A stretch of DNA of 64,000 nt from SAR324 cluster bacterium JCVI-SC AAA005 (GCA_000224765.2 AGAU01000139.1:1-64000); one strand, 5' to 3'; shown: positions 1-8,930, counted from the first letter of the stretch. Numbers and translations: made by a program. Notes: a model not told the origin generated them from the letters alone.

Positions 1-1800
1 AAGAAGTGTGATTTCAGATTGTGGATTTCCAACCCTTTTTTCTGCGTCTGCCCATTGAAGAAGATGATTGAGGGTTTTGCGAACAGAACTTTCTGGTTGC
101 TGGTCCCACTTTACATATGCTTTTTGTAGTCTAACCCAATCTTCCCCAATGCGGAGTGTATCAACCCAAGTCTGCCAGTCTTGATCTCGCAATAGATGAA
201 TAGACTGTTTTGAAGCCCATTCAAATAGTTCAAGTTTTGATGCAGTATCTTGCATTTGTTGATTCGCAACCAATATTCCTCTAAAGGAACTTTCCTGATA
301 GTCAGTATCTTCAAGCAGTTTTTCAAAGTCCGTTCTCGCTAACCCCCATTGTTTTTCCTGTAGGAAGCACGATCCTCTTTGCCAAATTAAACGTTTGGCT
401 TCGGGAATTGAAGAAGGGTCCGAGATAGGTGCAAGCTCGCTAAGGAGTTCAAGGCAGCGTTTTTCATCATACTGCCTATTCGCTAATTCTTGTAGGAAAC
501 GAAGTTGTGTGTTTCTTTGAAAAGATTCGTTGTTGTAAGCATCCCGGAGAATTTGTTCTGCGTTAGGTTTATTGCCTAATGCATCATATTGCTGCACCAA
601 CATTGTCCAGAAGCCTGGTTCCTGACGGTATCTCTCCTGGCTTCGTAATGGCAACAACTGTTCAAGGGCTTGCTTTGGTTCGTTTTGCCGGGCATACAGT
701 ATTCCTAGTTCATAATGAGCTTCTTGCTGAAAAGCGTCATCTTTTGTTTTCAGGTATCGCTTGTAAGCAGTAACTGCTTGTCGGGGCTGGTCAATTGATT
801 GATATAACTGACCAAGCCGAAAGGCGGCAAGTGGGCGATAGTTACTATCATTCGTTGCAAGATACTTTTCGTAACGGGGAACAATTTCTTTGACAAATGC
901 ATTGTCAAGAGTACCAGTGTTCGAACTTGCTTCAAGCTGCTCTGCAGCACGTTGGAAAGCTACTTCTCCCCACCAAAATGCAGCATGAGCCTTATTTTCT
1001 GCAGGCAAGTCCAATCTCGAGGTTGCATATTCTCCATAACGTTGTTCTGCCTGAAACCAATTCTTCTGACTTTGGTGAATTGTTGCTACACGATATCGAA
1101 TATCCTCGGTTTCCTCGGATGGTTGAGTTGATTCAAGATAGTTTTCCCAGAAAGGGAGAGCTTCGTTAAACTGATTATTTTGATAAAGGGTGTAGCCCAC
1201 TTGATAGTTTGAAATTTGTGATTCTTTTTCTGTCAGGCTATGTTGGAGAGCTTCCTTATGATACTTCGCTATTCGGGGCGCCAAATCATTAGCTTGGACA
1301 GATGCGTTTTTCTCTTGGTAGCGGAGCATTCTTTGAAACAGTGCTTGCCCCATCAAACTTCTTGCCGGTCCATAAAGACTAGAAGACGAGGGAATCAATG
1401 AAAGGGTTTCTTCGGCTACCTGAGGACGGTCAAAACGAAAATGAATTTTCCCCAGCTGAAGTCGAGCAAAATCCCCCTCGGATTCATTTGAGTTTTCCTG
1501 AAGCCACTCTTCAAAAAGAATTTGTGCTTGGGGCCAATAGCTTTCTCCCATTTGAAGAAGAACTTCGCCCTCTAATTTCATAGCTACATAGCGAAATTCA
1601 CCTTGAGGTTTGCTTGCTCGGTAGCATTGAAGATAATCTCGGGCACTTGTCAAAAGTCCGTCTTCAATCATCTTCTCAGCGAAGGCAAATTGTTTTTTTT
1701 CGTTGAGGCCGTTGGGCAATCCACAGGCGGCAGAGGCCAATCCTGGCGAGGAAACCAAAACGCCCAGCCACAAGACTTTCCATAGAGGTGGCCAGTTCAT
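1..1800 (-). CDS. TPR-repeat exported protein, 3' part beyond the window
   Basis: One uninterrupted reading frame of 600 codons runs from an ATG at 1800 to the left edge without a stop. The N-terminus (MNWPPLWKVLWLGVLVSS, then a small-residue ASAACG stretch) reads as a signal peptide, possibly for a lipoprotein or periplasmic protein. The rest is helical, with repeated TPR-like units such as YTLYQNNQFNEALPFWEN, AFRLGQLYQSIDQPRQAV and YELGILYARQNEPKQALE. The protein is probably a periplasmic or outer-membrane-attached scaffold, like YbgF/BamD-type TPR proteins. The partner and exact role cannot be read from sequence. It diverges from ispG across 186 bases. The frame is certain; the function is only a structural class. 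Confidence 0.85.
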   Translation of the reverse strand, partial: MNWPPLWKVLWLGVLVSSPGLASAACGLPNGLNEKKQFAFAEKMIEDGLLTSARDYLQCYRASKPQGEFRYVAMKLEGEVLLQMGESYWPQAQILFEEWLQENSNESEGDFARLQLGKIHFRFDRPQVAEETLSLIPSSSSLYGPARSLMGQALFQRMLRYQEKNASVQANDLAPRIAKYHKEALQHSLTEKESQISNYQVGYTLYQNNQFNEALPFWENYLESTQPSEETEDIRYRVATIHQSQKNWFQAEQRYGEYATSRLDLPAENKAHAAFWWGEVAFQRAAEQLEASSNTGTLDNAFVKEIVPRYEKYLATNDSNYRPLAAFRLGQLYQSIDQPRQAVTAYKRYLKTKDDAFQQEAHYELGILYARQNEPKQALEQLLPLRSQERYRQEPGFWTMLVQQYDALGNKPNAEQILRDAYNNESFQRNTQLRFLQELANRQYDEKRCLELLSELAPISDPSSIPEAKRLIWQRGSCFLQEKQWGLARTDFEKLLEDTDYQESSFRGILVANQQMQDTASKLELFEWASKQSIHLLRDQDWQTWVDTLRIGEDWVRLQKAYVKWDQQPESSVRKTLNHLLQWADAEKRVGNPQSEITLL

Positions 1801-1986
1801 TGGATACCTGATTTTGGTTGGTTATTGATCATTTGGGAAGTTTAGTGCTGACTGCAAATATAAGACCAATCTTCTCAAACTTTGCTCTACAAAAAAATAG
1901 TTTAGAATTTTACGATTTTGGGTAGTTTTTAAGTCAAATTAAATTTGAAAATAATTTTAACAATCCTTTAGAAGAATGCCAAACTG

Positions 1987-3675
1987 ATGAACTCCTTAAT
2001 TAGAAGAAAAAGCCGAGTGGTTCGAATTGGAAATGTTTTGGTTGGTGGCCAAGAGCCAATTCGTATTCAATCCATGTTGACCAGTGATACCTGCGATGTC
2101 CCAAAGGTTATTGAAGAAATGGAGTCATTAGTTCAAGCGGGTTGTGAAATTATCCGAGTCACAGTTCCTAATCATAAATCTGTAGAGGCACTGTATAAAA
2201 TCAGAGAGGTTATGTTCAATCGAGGAATTAATATACCTTTAGTTGCTGACATTCATTTCAATCCCCAATTAGCTGTAAATGCCGCAGAAATTGTTGAGAA
2301 AGTAAGAATTAATCCAGGAAATTATGTTGATAAGAAAAAATTTGAAATAATCGAATATACTGAAGTTCAATATCAGGAGGAATTGCAGCGATTGGAAGAA
2401 AAACTTCTCCCATTAATTAAACAACTAAAGAAATATGATAGATGTCTCAGAATAGGCACTAACCATGGTTCCTTATCAGACCGCGTAATGAATCGATTCG
2501 GTGATACTCCTCAAGGCATGGCTGAATCAGCTATGGAATTTTTACGTATCTTAGAAAAGCATCAATATTTTGAAACAGTCATTTCAATGAAGGCATCTAA
2601 CCCAATTGTAATGAGAGCCGCCTATCAAGAAATTGTCAGAAAAATGGATCTTGAAAAGATGAATTACCCATTACATTTAGGTGTTACAGAAGCTGGAGAT
2701 GGGATTGATGGTAGGGTGAAAAGTGCTTTGGGAATAGGCTCTCTTTTGTTAGATGGGATTGGTGATACAATTAGAGTTTCTCTTACTGAACCAGCAACGA
2801 GCGAAATCCCCGCAGCAAGAAGTATTTTGAATGGGACCAAAAAGCTGGCCAGAAAGTCTTTACCTATCCAAGTCAATAAGCAGTCAAATATGGTCTCTAA
2901 GGAGATAGAAATTGATGGGATTAGACTTGGCGGAGAAATGCCGTTCCACCTTATGGGTATTTCAAATTTTGTTGTGGAGGACCTCCCATCCGAACCATTC
3001 GATAAGGTTTGGGATCAGAAACAATGGGCTTCAGAAATTTTTCCGAATCTCCATTCCTGCGATTTTAAGAACTCAAATATTGGGAATAAAGCAGTCCTTT
3101 TTGAAATCGATGAACTTGACCTTGAAAAAATCATTGAATTCCGAAAAATTTTAGAATTTAAAGGGTTTGAGCCTGTGTTCCTTGCAATGTTATCCTTGAC
3201 TGAAGAGGAGGATGAACTGATGGGATTGGCTGCTGGTTTGGGATCCCTAATTCTCATGAAAATGATACAAGGCCTAATTGTGCCTACCACAAATCTAAAT
3301 CATCCTACGGTTCAAATGATTCTGTCATTACTTCAGGCAGCAAGGGTAAAAACGTACAAAGCCGATTTTATTTCGTGTCCATCTTGTGGAAGAACTCACT
3401 TTGATCTCCAGACAGCAACGGCAAAGATCAAAATGAAAACAGAACATCTAAAAGGTGTTAAGATTGGAATAATGGGATGTGTGGTCAACGGTCCTGGGGA
3501 AATGGCTGATGCAGATTTCGGGTACGTTGGTTCTGGTTCAGGGAAAATCAACCTTTATAAAGGACACAGCTGTGTGCGAAAAAATATTCCGGAGGAAAAA
3601 GCGGTAGATTATTTGATTGAATTGATACAAGAGCATGGAATGTGGCAAGATCTAAAAAAACTCTCAAAAAAATAG
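1987..3675 (+). CDS. ispG: 4-hydroxy-3-methylbut-2-enyl diphosphate synthase, long form
   Basis: IspG (GcpE) converts methylerythritol cyclodiphosphate to HMBPP in the non-mevalonate isoprenoid pathway, using a 4Fe-4S cluster and an electron carrier. The N-terminal TIM barrel begins with VVRIGNVLVGGQEPIRIQSM. The C-terminal Fe-S domain carries SCPSCGR (Cys464, Cys467) and GIMGCVVNGPGE (Cys498, Glu505), the expected cluster ligands and acid. At 562 residues it is much longer than the roughly 370-residue E. coli type. The extra segment, about residues 270-440, corresponds to the inserted domain of the three-domain form found in plants, Chlamydia and Bacteroidetes. The gene stands alone on the plus strand, ATG start, TAG stop. 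Confidence 0.96.
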   Translation: MNSLIRRKSRVVRIGNVLVGGQEPIRIQSMLTSDTCDVPKVIEEMESLVQAGCEIIRVTVPNHKSVEALYKIREVMFNRGINIPLVADIHFNPQLAVNAAEIVEKVRINPGNYVDKKKFEIIEYTEVQYQEELQRLEEKLLPLIKQLKKYDRCLRIGTNHGSLSDRVMNRFGDTPQGMAESAMEFLRILEKHQYFETVISMKASNPIVMRAAYQEIVRKMDLEKMNYPLHLGVTEAGDGIDGRVKSALGIGSLLLDGIGDTIRVSLTEPATSEIPAARSILNGTKKLARKSLPIQVNKQSNMVSKEIEIDGIRLGGEMPFHLMGISNFVVEDLPSEPFDKVWDQKQWASEIFPNLHSCDFKNSNIGNKAVLFEIDELDLEKIIEFRKILEFKGFEPVFLAMLSLTEEEDELMGLAAGLGSLILMKMIQGLIVPTTNLNHPTVQMILSLLQAARVKTYKADFISCPSCGRTHFDLQTATAKIKMKTEHLKGVKIGIMGCVVNGPGEMADADFGYVGSGSGKINLYKGHSCVRKNIPEEKAVDYLIELIQEHGMWQDLKKLSKK

Positions 3676-3760
3676 TCATTTTGAAGAGTAAACTAATCTG
3701 GAGAAGCACTTCATCTCAGAGTAAACTGTAAATCTTGAACAATTAACCTCTCGACTAAAA

Positions 3761-4006
3761 TTAATTCTTTCGAAGTCCATTAATTATAAAATATGATTGC
3801 AAAGGGTATCGGTTGTGCCTAAAAGTGCGCCCACTCCAATTATTATATCCTTCTACAAATTCTCTTAACCAAATCATCCTGTTCGAGCTATTGGAAAGTT
3901 TTGGGCTTTCTAAGGAATCTGCGTAGAGTTTCAGGTCAGCTTCAAGAAAATTTTTTTCTATATTATCGAGAAGCCTATTATTCAAAGAAATTCCGTCCAG
4001 TCTCAT
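3761..4006 (-). CDS. small hypothetical protein
   Basis: This is an 81-residue frame with no recognised family. The ATG at 4006 is preceded by AGGA at a usable distance, so translation is plausible. A TTG one codon upstream is the alternative. The product is mixed charged and aromatic, without a signal peptide or clear membrane segment, and ends with a basic stretch (NGLRKN). It lies about 200 bases downstream of the PPTase on the same strand, behind very AT-rich sequence. It could be a real small gene or chance. Confidence 0.4.
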   Translation of the reverse strand: MRLDGISLNNRLLDNIEKNFLEADLKLYADSLESPKLSNSSNRMIWLREFVEGYNNWSGRTFRHNRYPLQSYFIINGLRKN

Positions 4007-4156
4007 CAATTTTCCTAAATTTATTCAGGTGAAAGAAACAAAAGCTAGTTTGCGTCAAATTTATGAATGATCAATTTTCTTAAATTGGAACTAAACCAGA
4101 ACTTTTTTTATTTTTAGATTATCAATAATTTCGTAAACAATAACAAATAATATAAT

Positions 4157-4191
4157 AAATAATTATTTTAATTGCAAATAATTATTTTAAT
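4157..4191. repeat. 16-nt direct repeat in AT-rich spacer
   Basis: The 16-nt unit aaataattattttaat occurs twice, at 4157-4172 and 4176-4191, separated by three bases. It lies just downstream of the PPTase stop. The surrounding 100 bases are almost pure A/T, so this may be a low-complexity by-product or a transcription end region. Confidence 0.5.
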
Positions 4192-4201
4192 CATTTTGAA
4201 A

Positions 4202-4891
4202 TTATTTTTTAAAGAATCCACCCTGCCATCTCCAGCAGACCGTCCACAGCCAATTCAAGTCTATGCCCCAGTAACCTACTGTTGTGTCAATTGAAAATTC
4301 TGTTCCAGGTGGGAATTGCCAGTGGGCGGTCCATTTATTTGATTCCCAATTCAGAGTTACATTTTGAAATCGGAGAAGAGCTTTTGGAATTTTACCAAAG
4401 CAGCATTTATATAGTGATTCTTTTGCTGAGAAGGTCATGAGCAGTCTGTTGGTACGTTTTTCTTGTTCTAAATGGTGTAAATCCTCTGATTCCTCTGGAG
4501 TGCATACATGCTTTGCAACTCTTAGATCTATGGCTCGGTTAGCTTTTTCTAAATCTACCCCAATACCAAGAATTGGAGGGCTTTCACAAACCACAGCCAG
4601 AGCTAATCCCGAAGAATGAGATATGCTACCTGCTAACCCTTGGGGCCAAACTGGACTTTTTGTAAATGAGTCTCTGTCAACCCAAGTCGGTGGGTATCCT
4701 AATAAACCCAGCGCGTCTTTGGTTGCTAAACGACCGAGCAGATATTCCCGATTTCTCTTGTCAGAGCCACCAAAGTTTACTTCAGGAAGTCGTTCCGCTG
4801 TAAGATTGTTGAGTTGATGAAGAGAAGTGGTTGCATATCTGATTCGGCAGGACTGGTTTAACAGTAATTCAGAAAGCGAATTGAAGTCCAA
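4202..4891 (-). CDS. 4'-phosphopantetheinyl transferase, EntD/Sfp type
   Basis: Transfers the phosphopantetheine arm of CoA to a serine of acyl- or peptidyl-carrier proteins. The family signature is present: GIGVDLEKANRAID near the middle (Mg-binding Asp/Glu pair) and FSAKESLYKCCFG (second acidic residue and lysine). Length, about 229 residues, is typical of the EntD group rather than short AcpS. The likely start is TTG at 4891, overlapping the stop of the upstream outer-membrane gene by 23 bases; no strong Shine-Dalgarno is visible, so the start is uncertain. It is the last of an overlapping gene series. No polyketide or peptide synthetase is in the window, so its carrier protein is unknown. 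Confidence 0.88.
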   Translation of the reverse strand: MDFNSLSELLLNQSCRIRYATTSLHQLNNLTAERLPEVNFGGSDKRNREYLLGRLATKDALGLLGYPPTWVDRDSFTKSPVWPQGLAGSISHSSGLALAVVCESPPILGIGVDLEKANRAIDLRVAKHVCTPEESEDLHHLEQEKRTNRLLMTFSAKESLYKCCFGKIPKALLRFQNVTLNWESNKWTAHWQFPPGTEFSIDTTVGYWGIDLNWLWTVCWRWQGGFFKK

Positions 4892-5462
4892 CAGTAGTTA
4901 GTGTTCCAGTGTAATCTTTTTCTGTATCCACAGAATCAACGCTTGATTCTACGGAAGACCAAGAATTTCCAACATCTATTTTTGAGGCAACTTTAATGGC
5001 GTGAATACCAAGATGAAATTCGATAAAGTTCCAAAACGGTAAGCCCACTCTTGTAAAACCTTCAACTAATGGTTTTGAAACTGAGGGTTTATTTTCATAT
5101 CCCGTTAATGAAGATTCAACCTTCACTTCCCCGATTCCAGCACCCAAGGACACTGCTACAACAGGGAAGGGAATGTTGAAGAAGACATTGTATGAATTGA
5201 GGGTTACTTCACTGCTCAACTGAACATTTGAAGACACATCCACAGATTCACTCGAAAATTTTACTTGGGTATATCCAAAATTTGGAAGAAATCCAATAGG
5301 GTGTATAATTCCTACTGTACCTCCAGTTACCTTATCTGGCGCCACTGTGTAATCTACCGCAGTGTCCACGCTGAACCCAAAGAATTGGGCTTGTGCTTTA
5401 CTTACACCGATCACAATAAACAAAACTACGATAAAGAAGTTGATTTTAGTAATCAATTTCAA
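4869..5462 (-). CDS. exported beta-barrel outer-membrane protein, paralogue of the upstream gene
   Basis: The chosen start is TTG at 5462, because GAGG sits six bases before it and it gives a textbook signal peptide (MKLITKINFFIVVLFIVIG, cleavage after AQA). A frame start at 5501 is possible but would overlap the previous gene. The mature protein has alternating hydrophobic strands and ends in Phe (VGLQFAF), the usual last residue of outer-membrane barrels. It resembles the 5471-6031 product: both share a LGAG(I/A)G turn, a G(L/Y)P...(F)EFHLG / EVHVG strand pair and a GT..T.G...F end. The two probably arose by tandem duplication. Function unknown. Confidence 0.75.
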   Translation of the reverse strand: MKLITKINFFIVVLFIVIGVSKAQAQFFGFSVDTAVDYTVAPDKVTGGTVGIIHPIGFLPNFGYTQVKFSSESVDVSSNVQLSSEVTLNSYNVFFNIPFPVVAVSLGAGIGEVKVESSLTGYENKPSVSKPLVEGFTRVGLPFWNFIEFHLGIHAIKVASKIDVGNSWSSVESSVDSVDTEKDYTGTLTTVGLQFAF

Positions 5463-5470
5463 TCTAAACC

Positions 5471-6031
5471 TCAGAAACCGATTTTGATTCCAGCTGTCCA
5501 AACTGTACCAGATGGATCATTTTCATATTGAAGCCCACCACTCGAGTTTTTAACTTCAACTTTCTTTGCATTTATCACTTGATATCCAACGTGAACTTCA
5601 AAAAGTGGGAGTATTGGGTAGCCTAGTGTTGCAAAGAAACTCGTTGCTGCAGAATCCTCTGCTGATAATTTGGCTCCATCACTCAATTCCTCTTCCCTGG
5701 TAACCATCCCAGCACCAGCACCCAATGCTAAGTTAATAACTGGAACAGGAAGATTTACAAACACACTCGCGATTTGATAGGTATCCTTAGAATCACTGGA
5801 TTGGTTTGAGTATGACACATCGTACGACTCATATGCTATTCCCAACGGGAGTATAAACAAACTGAGGCCCACTCGGGCACCTGCAATTGAATCTGGAGTG
5901 TCTGCACCTTCTTGGGTTGGGCCAAACGAGAGTGGTATGTCTGCGTGAACAGATAAAAAGTCTGCTTTTGCAGTAAAAGTCCACAACACCATGGCAAGCA
6001 TTAGTGTTGAAATTGTTAAAAACTGTCTCAT
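5471..6031 (-). CDS. exported beta-barrel outer-membrane protein
   Basis: 186 residues with a clear signal peptide (MRQFLTISTLMLAMVLWTF, cleavage after AKA). The remainder consists of amphipathic strands and ends GTVWTAGIKIGF, with the C-terminal Phe typical of BAM substrates. Its ATG overlaps the stop of the preceding small membrane-protein gene by four bases, which suggests translational coupling. The following paralogue starts eight bases after its stop. The pair may form small pores or structural barrels. No specific family is recognised. Confidence 0.75.
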   Translation of the reverse strand: MRQFLTISTLMLAMVLWTFTAKADFLSVHADIPLSFGPTQEGADTPDSIAGARVGLSLFILPLGIAYESYDVSYSNQSSDSKDTYQIASVFVNLPVPVINLALGAGAGMVTREEELSDGAKLSAEDSAATSFFATLGYPILPLFEVHVGYQVINAKKVEVKNSSGGLQYENDPSGTVWTAGIKIGF

Positions 6032-6369
6032 CTATTCTCCAATTCCAAAGCTACTTTTTCTGCATTAGGATTCGTTTTCCAATCGTCAAACTTTCCCATT
6101 GGTCTTGCGAAAGTAAACTCTAGAGGCTCAATGACTAGTGCATTCCAAGTGTCATCGAGACTACCTGAAATCAGAGCAAACGGGCTTGCTACAATAAAAA
6201 TAGCACTTGAGACCATTGTCAGGCCCACCCCCAGTATTCTGACTGGGACATCGACCATGATTGCTGCTGAAGATGGGGTATCATTTCTCGTTGATGCAAC
6301 ACATTCTATGGTGGAAAATGCAAGAAACAGACTAATTATGATAGTTCTGCGCCAATGTAAAGCCATCAT
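6028..6369 (-). CDS. small exported or membrane protein
   Basis: 113 residues from the ATG at 6369, which follows the exonuclease III stop by a few bases; a TTG further upstream would overlap that gene. The N-terminus (MMALHWRRTIIISLFLAFS) is a signal peptide. A second hydrophobic stretch (VGLTMVSSAIFIVASPFAL) is probably a membrane anchor. The conserved-looking SLDDTWNALVIEPLEFTFARP follows in the C-terminal part. It overlaps the next gene by ATGA, so it is likely co-expressed with the two outer-membrane proteins and may serve the same envelope function. Family not recognised. Confidence 0.65.
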   Translation of the reverse strand: MMALHWRRTIIISLFLAFSTIECVASTRNDTPSSAAIMVDVPVRILGVGLTMVSSAIFIVASPFALISGSLDDTWNALVIEPLEFTFARPMGKFDDWKTNPNAEKVALELENR

Positions 6370-6373
6370 GCTC

Positions 6374-7390
6374 TTACTCAATTATCGTAAAACAGCTAAA
6401 AACTGGAGCGTGGTCCGAGGGTTTTGCTTTAGAGCGATTTTCAAGATCAATGTAGCTCTGGGTGGCTTGTTCAATTAAGTACTCAGAGGACAATATATGA
6501 TCAATTCTCATCCCATCATTCCTTTCAAACCCCCTAGTCCTGTAATCCCACCAAGTATATTGACCAGACTCCTTACTAAATTTCCTAAAGACATCGTGCA
6601 ATCCTAAAGCCAGAAGATTTTGGAATGCTGCTCTTTCCTCTGGCCTGAAACTAACCATCTCTTTCATTGCAGTTGGATCGGGGACATCAATATCTTCGGG
6701 AGCTATATTTAAGTCCCCTAGGACGATCATTTTTTCTATTGGATATTCTGATAACTCCGCAGTCAACTGTTCCAGAAATTCAAGTTTGTAGGCGAATTTT
6801 TCCGAAGATACTGATTGTCCTTGGGGTAGATATACGTTTATGAACCAGATCCCTCTCAATAAAACGCTTATCAATCGACAGTTTTCAGGATCAAACCCAT
6901 TTCGGAAACCAATCCTAATTTGATCAGGCACTTCTTTGCATAAAAAAGCAACTCCGTTGTAGCTTTTTTGACCATTGAATACAGAATGATATCCCGCTTG
7001 TTGAAGATCAAAAATTGGGAAATGAACATCTTCAACCTTTGTTTCTTGAAGTGCCACCAAATCTGGTTGCTTTTCAGCCAACCAGTCCAACAGCAAAGCT
7101 ATACGACTTCGGATTGAATTTATATTCCAAGTGACAACTGTAAAGTTGTTTCCTTGCTCAAATATCGTATCAATGATTTGAAGAATGTCATCTGGTAGGA
7201 GACAACAGCCGGGTTTGTAGATTACAGTTCGGCTTGGTGAATCAGTATTCCCCCAAGTACGTTGAACAGTAAGTGTTCCTTTTCGCCAAGCTTCGTAGAT
7301 TGCAGAGAAAAAGGATGCGCTTTTTAACGTTTTTTGGACTTCTTGAACTTTTTTAGGTTCTTTCAACAAATGATAAAGTGACTCACTCAC
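6374..7390 (-). CDS. xthA: exodeoxyribonuclease III family AP endonuclease with N-terminal extension
   Basis: From about residue 82 the protein is a standard ExoIII/APE-type metal-dependent endonuclease that repairs abasic sites: FTVVTWNINSIRSRI, DLVALQETKVED (metal-binding Glu), YNGVAFL, FINVYLPQG, VLGDLNIAPEDID and a C-terminal RIDHILSS...KPSDHAPV with the catalytic Asp/His. The family is normally about 255-270 residues. Here about 80 residues precede it (residues 1-80, with YEAWRKGTLTVQRTWGN and a CC pair). The GTG start at 7390 overlaps the stop of a tiny upstream gene (GTGA), so the extension appears to be translated. A start inside, near residue 80, cannot be excluded. Confidence 0.88.
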   Translation of the reverse strand: MSESLYHLLKEPKKVQEVQKTLKSASFFSAIYEAWRKGTLTVQRTWGNTDSPSRTVIYKPGCCLLPDDILQIIDTIFEQGNNFTVVTWNINSIRSRIALLLDWLAEKQPDLVALQETKVEDVHFPIFDLQQAGYHSVFNGQKSYNGVAFLCKEVPDQIRIGFRNGFDPENCRLISVLLRGIWFINVYLPQGQSVSSEKFAYKLEFLEQLTAELSEYPIEKMIVLGDLNIAPEDIDVPDPTAMKEMVSFRPEERAAFQNLLALGLHDVFRKFSKESGQYTWWDYRTRGFERNDGMRIDHILSSEYLIEQATQSYIDLENRSKAKPSDHAPVFSCFTIIE

Positions 7391-7542
7391 TCTTCGCTAA
7401 CTTCAACTTTTGTTACTGATGCATCGAGAGCCTGCAAAACTTTGATGTTTTCACGAATTCTCTTCTCATTTTTTTTCAAATTATCTTTGTTAGCGGTGTG
7501 CTTATTTTTTCGTATGGCTTTGGTTCGTTTTTTTGGTGACAT
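7387..7542 (-). CDS. small highly basic protein (51 aa)
   Basis: A 51-codon frame starts at ATG 7542 behind a strong AGGAG seven bases upstream. Its TGA stop overlaps the GTG start of the exonuclease III gene, a typical coupling arrangement. The first 32 residues are rich in Lys/Arg/Asn (MSPKKRTKAIRKNKH...LKKNEKRIREN) and the tail is acidic (KVEVSEE). The basic part looks nucleic-acid-binding and loosely recalls ribosomal protein S20 helices, but it is far too short to be S20. The strong ribosome site and tight packing argue that it is real. Its role is unknown; an RNA/DNA-binding partner of the nuclease is a guess. Confidence 0.7.
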   Translation of the reverse strand: MSPKKRTKAIRKNKHTANKDNLKKNEKRIRENIKVLQALDASVTKVEVSEE

Positions 7543-7584
7543 CGATACTCCTACTAATAAGGGGTTCAGTAAATTATCCCTTGA

Positions 7585-8874
7585 TCAGCGTTGATTAATT
7601 GGGATATATGTTCTTGCGTTTTCGCCGATGTAAATTTGTCTTGGTCTAGCAATTCTGGTTTGAGAATCTTCATGCATCTCTTTCCACTGTGCAATCCACC
7701 CTGGAATACGTCCCAAAGCGAACATCACCGTGAACATATTACTTGGCAGACCAATTGCCCGGTAGATGATACCGCTGTAGAAATCAATGTTCGGATAGAG
7801 ATTTCTTTCAACAAAATAACTGTCTAACAAAGCCCGTTCTTCAAGTTTTTTGGCGATTTCAAGTAGTGGATCTTGCACACCAAGTTTGCTCAAAATCCGA
7901 TCACAATGCTCCTTAATGATTTTAGCTCTAGGATCATAGTTTTTGTAAACTCTGTGGCCAAAACCCATCAATCTGAAGGAGTCATTAGGATTCTTAGCTC
8001 GCATCACAAATCCATCAACATCACCACCATTCTCATAGATTTGCAATAGCATATCAAGTACTTGTTGATTTGCTCCTCCATGTAATGGCCCCCACAATGC
8101 CAAAATACCTGAGGCAACGGAAGCGTATACATTAGCCTGACTTGATCCCACGACACGTACTGTCGAAGTTGAACAATTTTGTTCATGATCTGCATGCAAT
8201 ATCAACAATAGATCCATCGCTTTGACATGATCCTCATCGATTTCATAGGGTTGGGCCGGAACGGAAAACATCATGTTAAGAAAATTAGCACAATATGGAA
8301 GGCTATCGAGTGGGTATACGAAAGGCTGACCAATTGATTTTTTGTATGAAAAAGCTGCAATTGTCCTCACTTTAGCCATAATTCGAGCGGAGTTGATATG
8401 TAGATCCTTGACTGAGGCGCGACCTGTGGCTTCAGAATAGTAAGCAGAGAGAGAAGCAACCATTGTTGATAGAGAAACCATTGGATGCGCTGTACTCGAG
8501 AACCCATCGTAAAAATGCTTCATGTCCTCATGAATCATCGAATGATTCGATAATTTTTTAGAAAACTCAGTCAACTGATATTGATCTGGCAAATTTCCAT
8601 GAATTAGCAGGTAAGCTACTTCTACAAATGTCGATTTTTGGGCTAGTTCCTCAATGGGATATCCCCTGTATCTAAGAATTCCTTTTTCACCATCGAGATA
8701 TGTAATAGAGCTTGAACATGCTCCTGTGTTAACGAATCCTGGGTCCAAAGTAATATATCCTGACTTAGCTCGTAATAAGGATATATCCAAAGCCCTCTCG
8801 TTTTCAGAGCCTCTGATGATTGGTATCTCTAAAGGCTCCTGACCAGGCAAATGAAGTGTGGCAGAATTTGTCAT
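7585..8874 (-). CDS. gltA: citrate synthase
   Basis: Condenses oxaloacetate and acetyl-CoA to citrate, the entry step of the TCA cycle. The active-site segments are present: HADHEQNCSTSTVR, LWGPLHGGAN and the family signature GFGHRVYKNYDPR with its catalytic His. From the ATG at 8874 the product has 429 residues, matching the E. coli type (427). A TTG at 8913 in the same frame would add 13 residues that do not look conserved. It follows argF closely on the same strand, in a run of biosynthetic and housekeeping genes. Confidence 0.96.
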   Translation of the reverse strand: MTNSATLHLPGQEPLEIPIIRGSENERALDISLLRAKSGYITLDPGFVNTGACSSSITYLDGEKGILRYRGYPIEELAQKSTFVEVAYLLIHGNLPDQYQLTEFSKKLSNHSMIHEDMKHFYDGFSSTAHPMVSLSTMVASLSAYYSEATGRASVKDLHINSARIMAKVRTIAAFSYKKSIGQPFVYPLDSLPYCANFLNMMFSVPAQPYEIDEDHVKAMDLLLILHADHEQNCSTSTVRVVGSSQANVYASVASGILALWGPLHGGANQQVLDMLLQIYENGGDVDGFVMRAKNPNDSFRLMGFGHRVYKNYDPRAKIIKEHCDRILSKLGVQDPLLEIAKKLEERALLDSYFVERNLYPNIDFYSGIIYRAIGLPSNMFTVMFALGRIPGWIAQWKEMHEDSQTRIARPRQIYIGENARTYIPINQR

Positions 8875-8930
8875 TAATTCTAAGGGTTTAGAAGTTGATT
8901 TAAATCGTGGCAAAAATCTATATCAGAATT

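Noticed and set aside
579..1785. Several plus-strand frames over the first 1.8 kb
   Set aside because: They lie antisense to the continuous 600-codon TPR frame and show no coding character.
7387..7542. Ribosomal protein S20
   Set aside because: Only 51 residues with an acidic tail; S20 is about 85-90 residues and entirely basic-helical.
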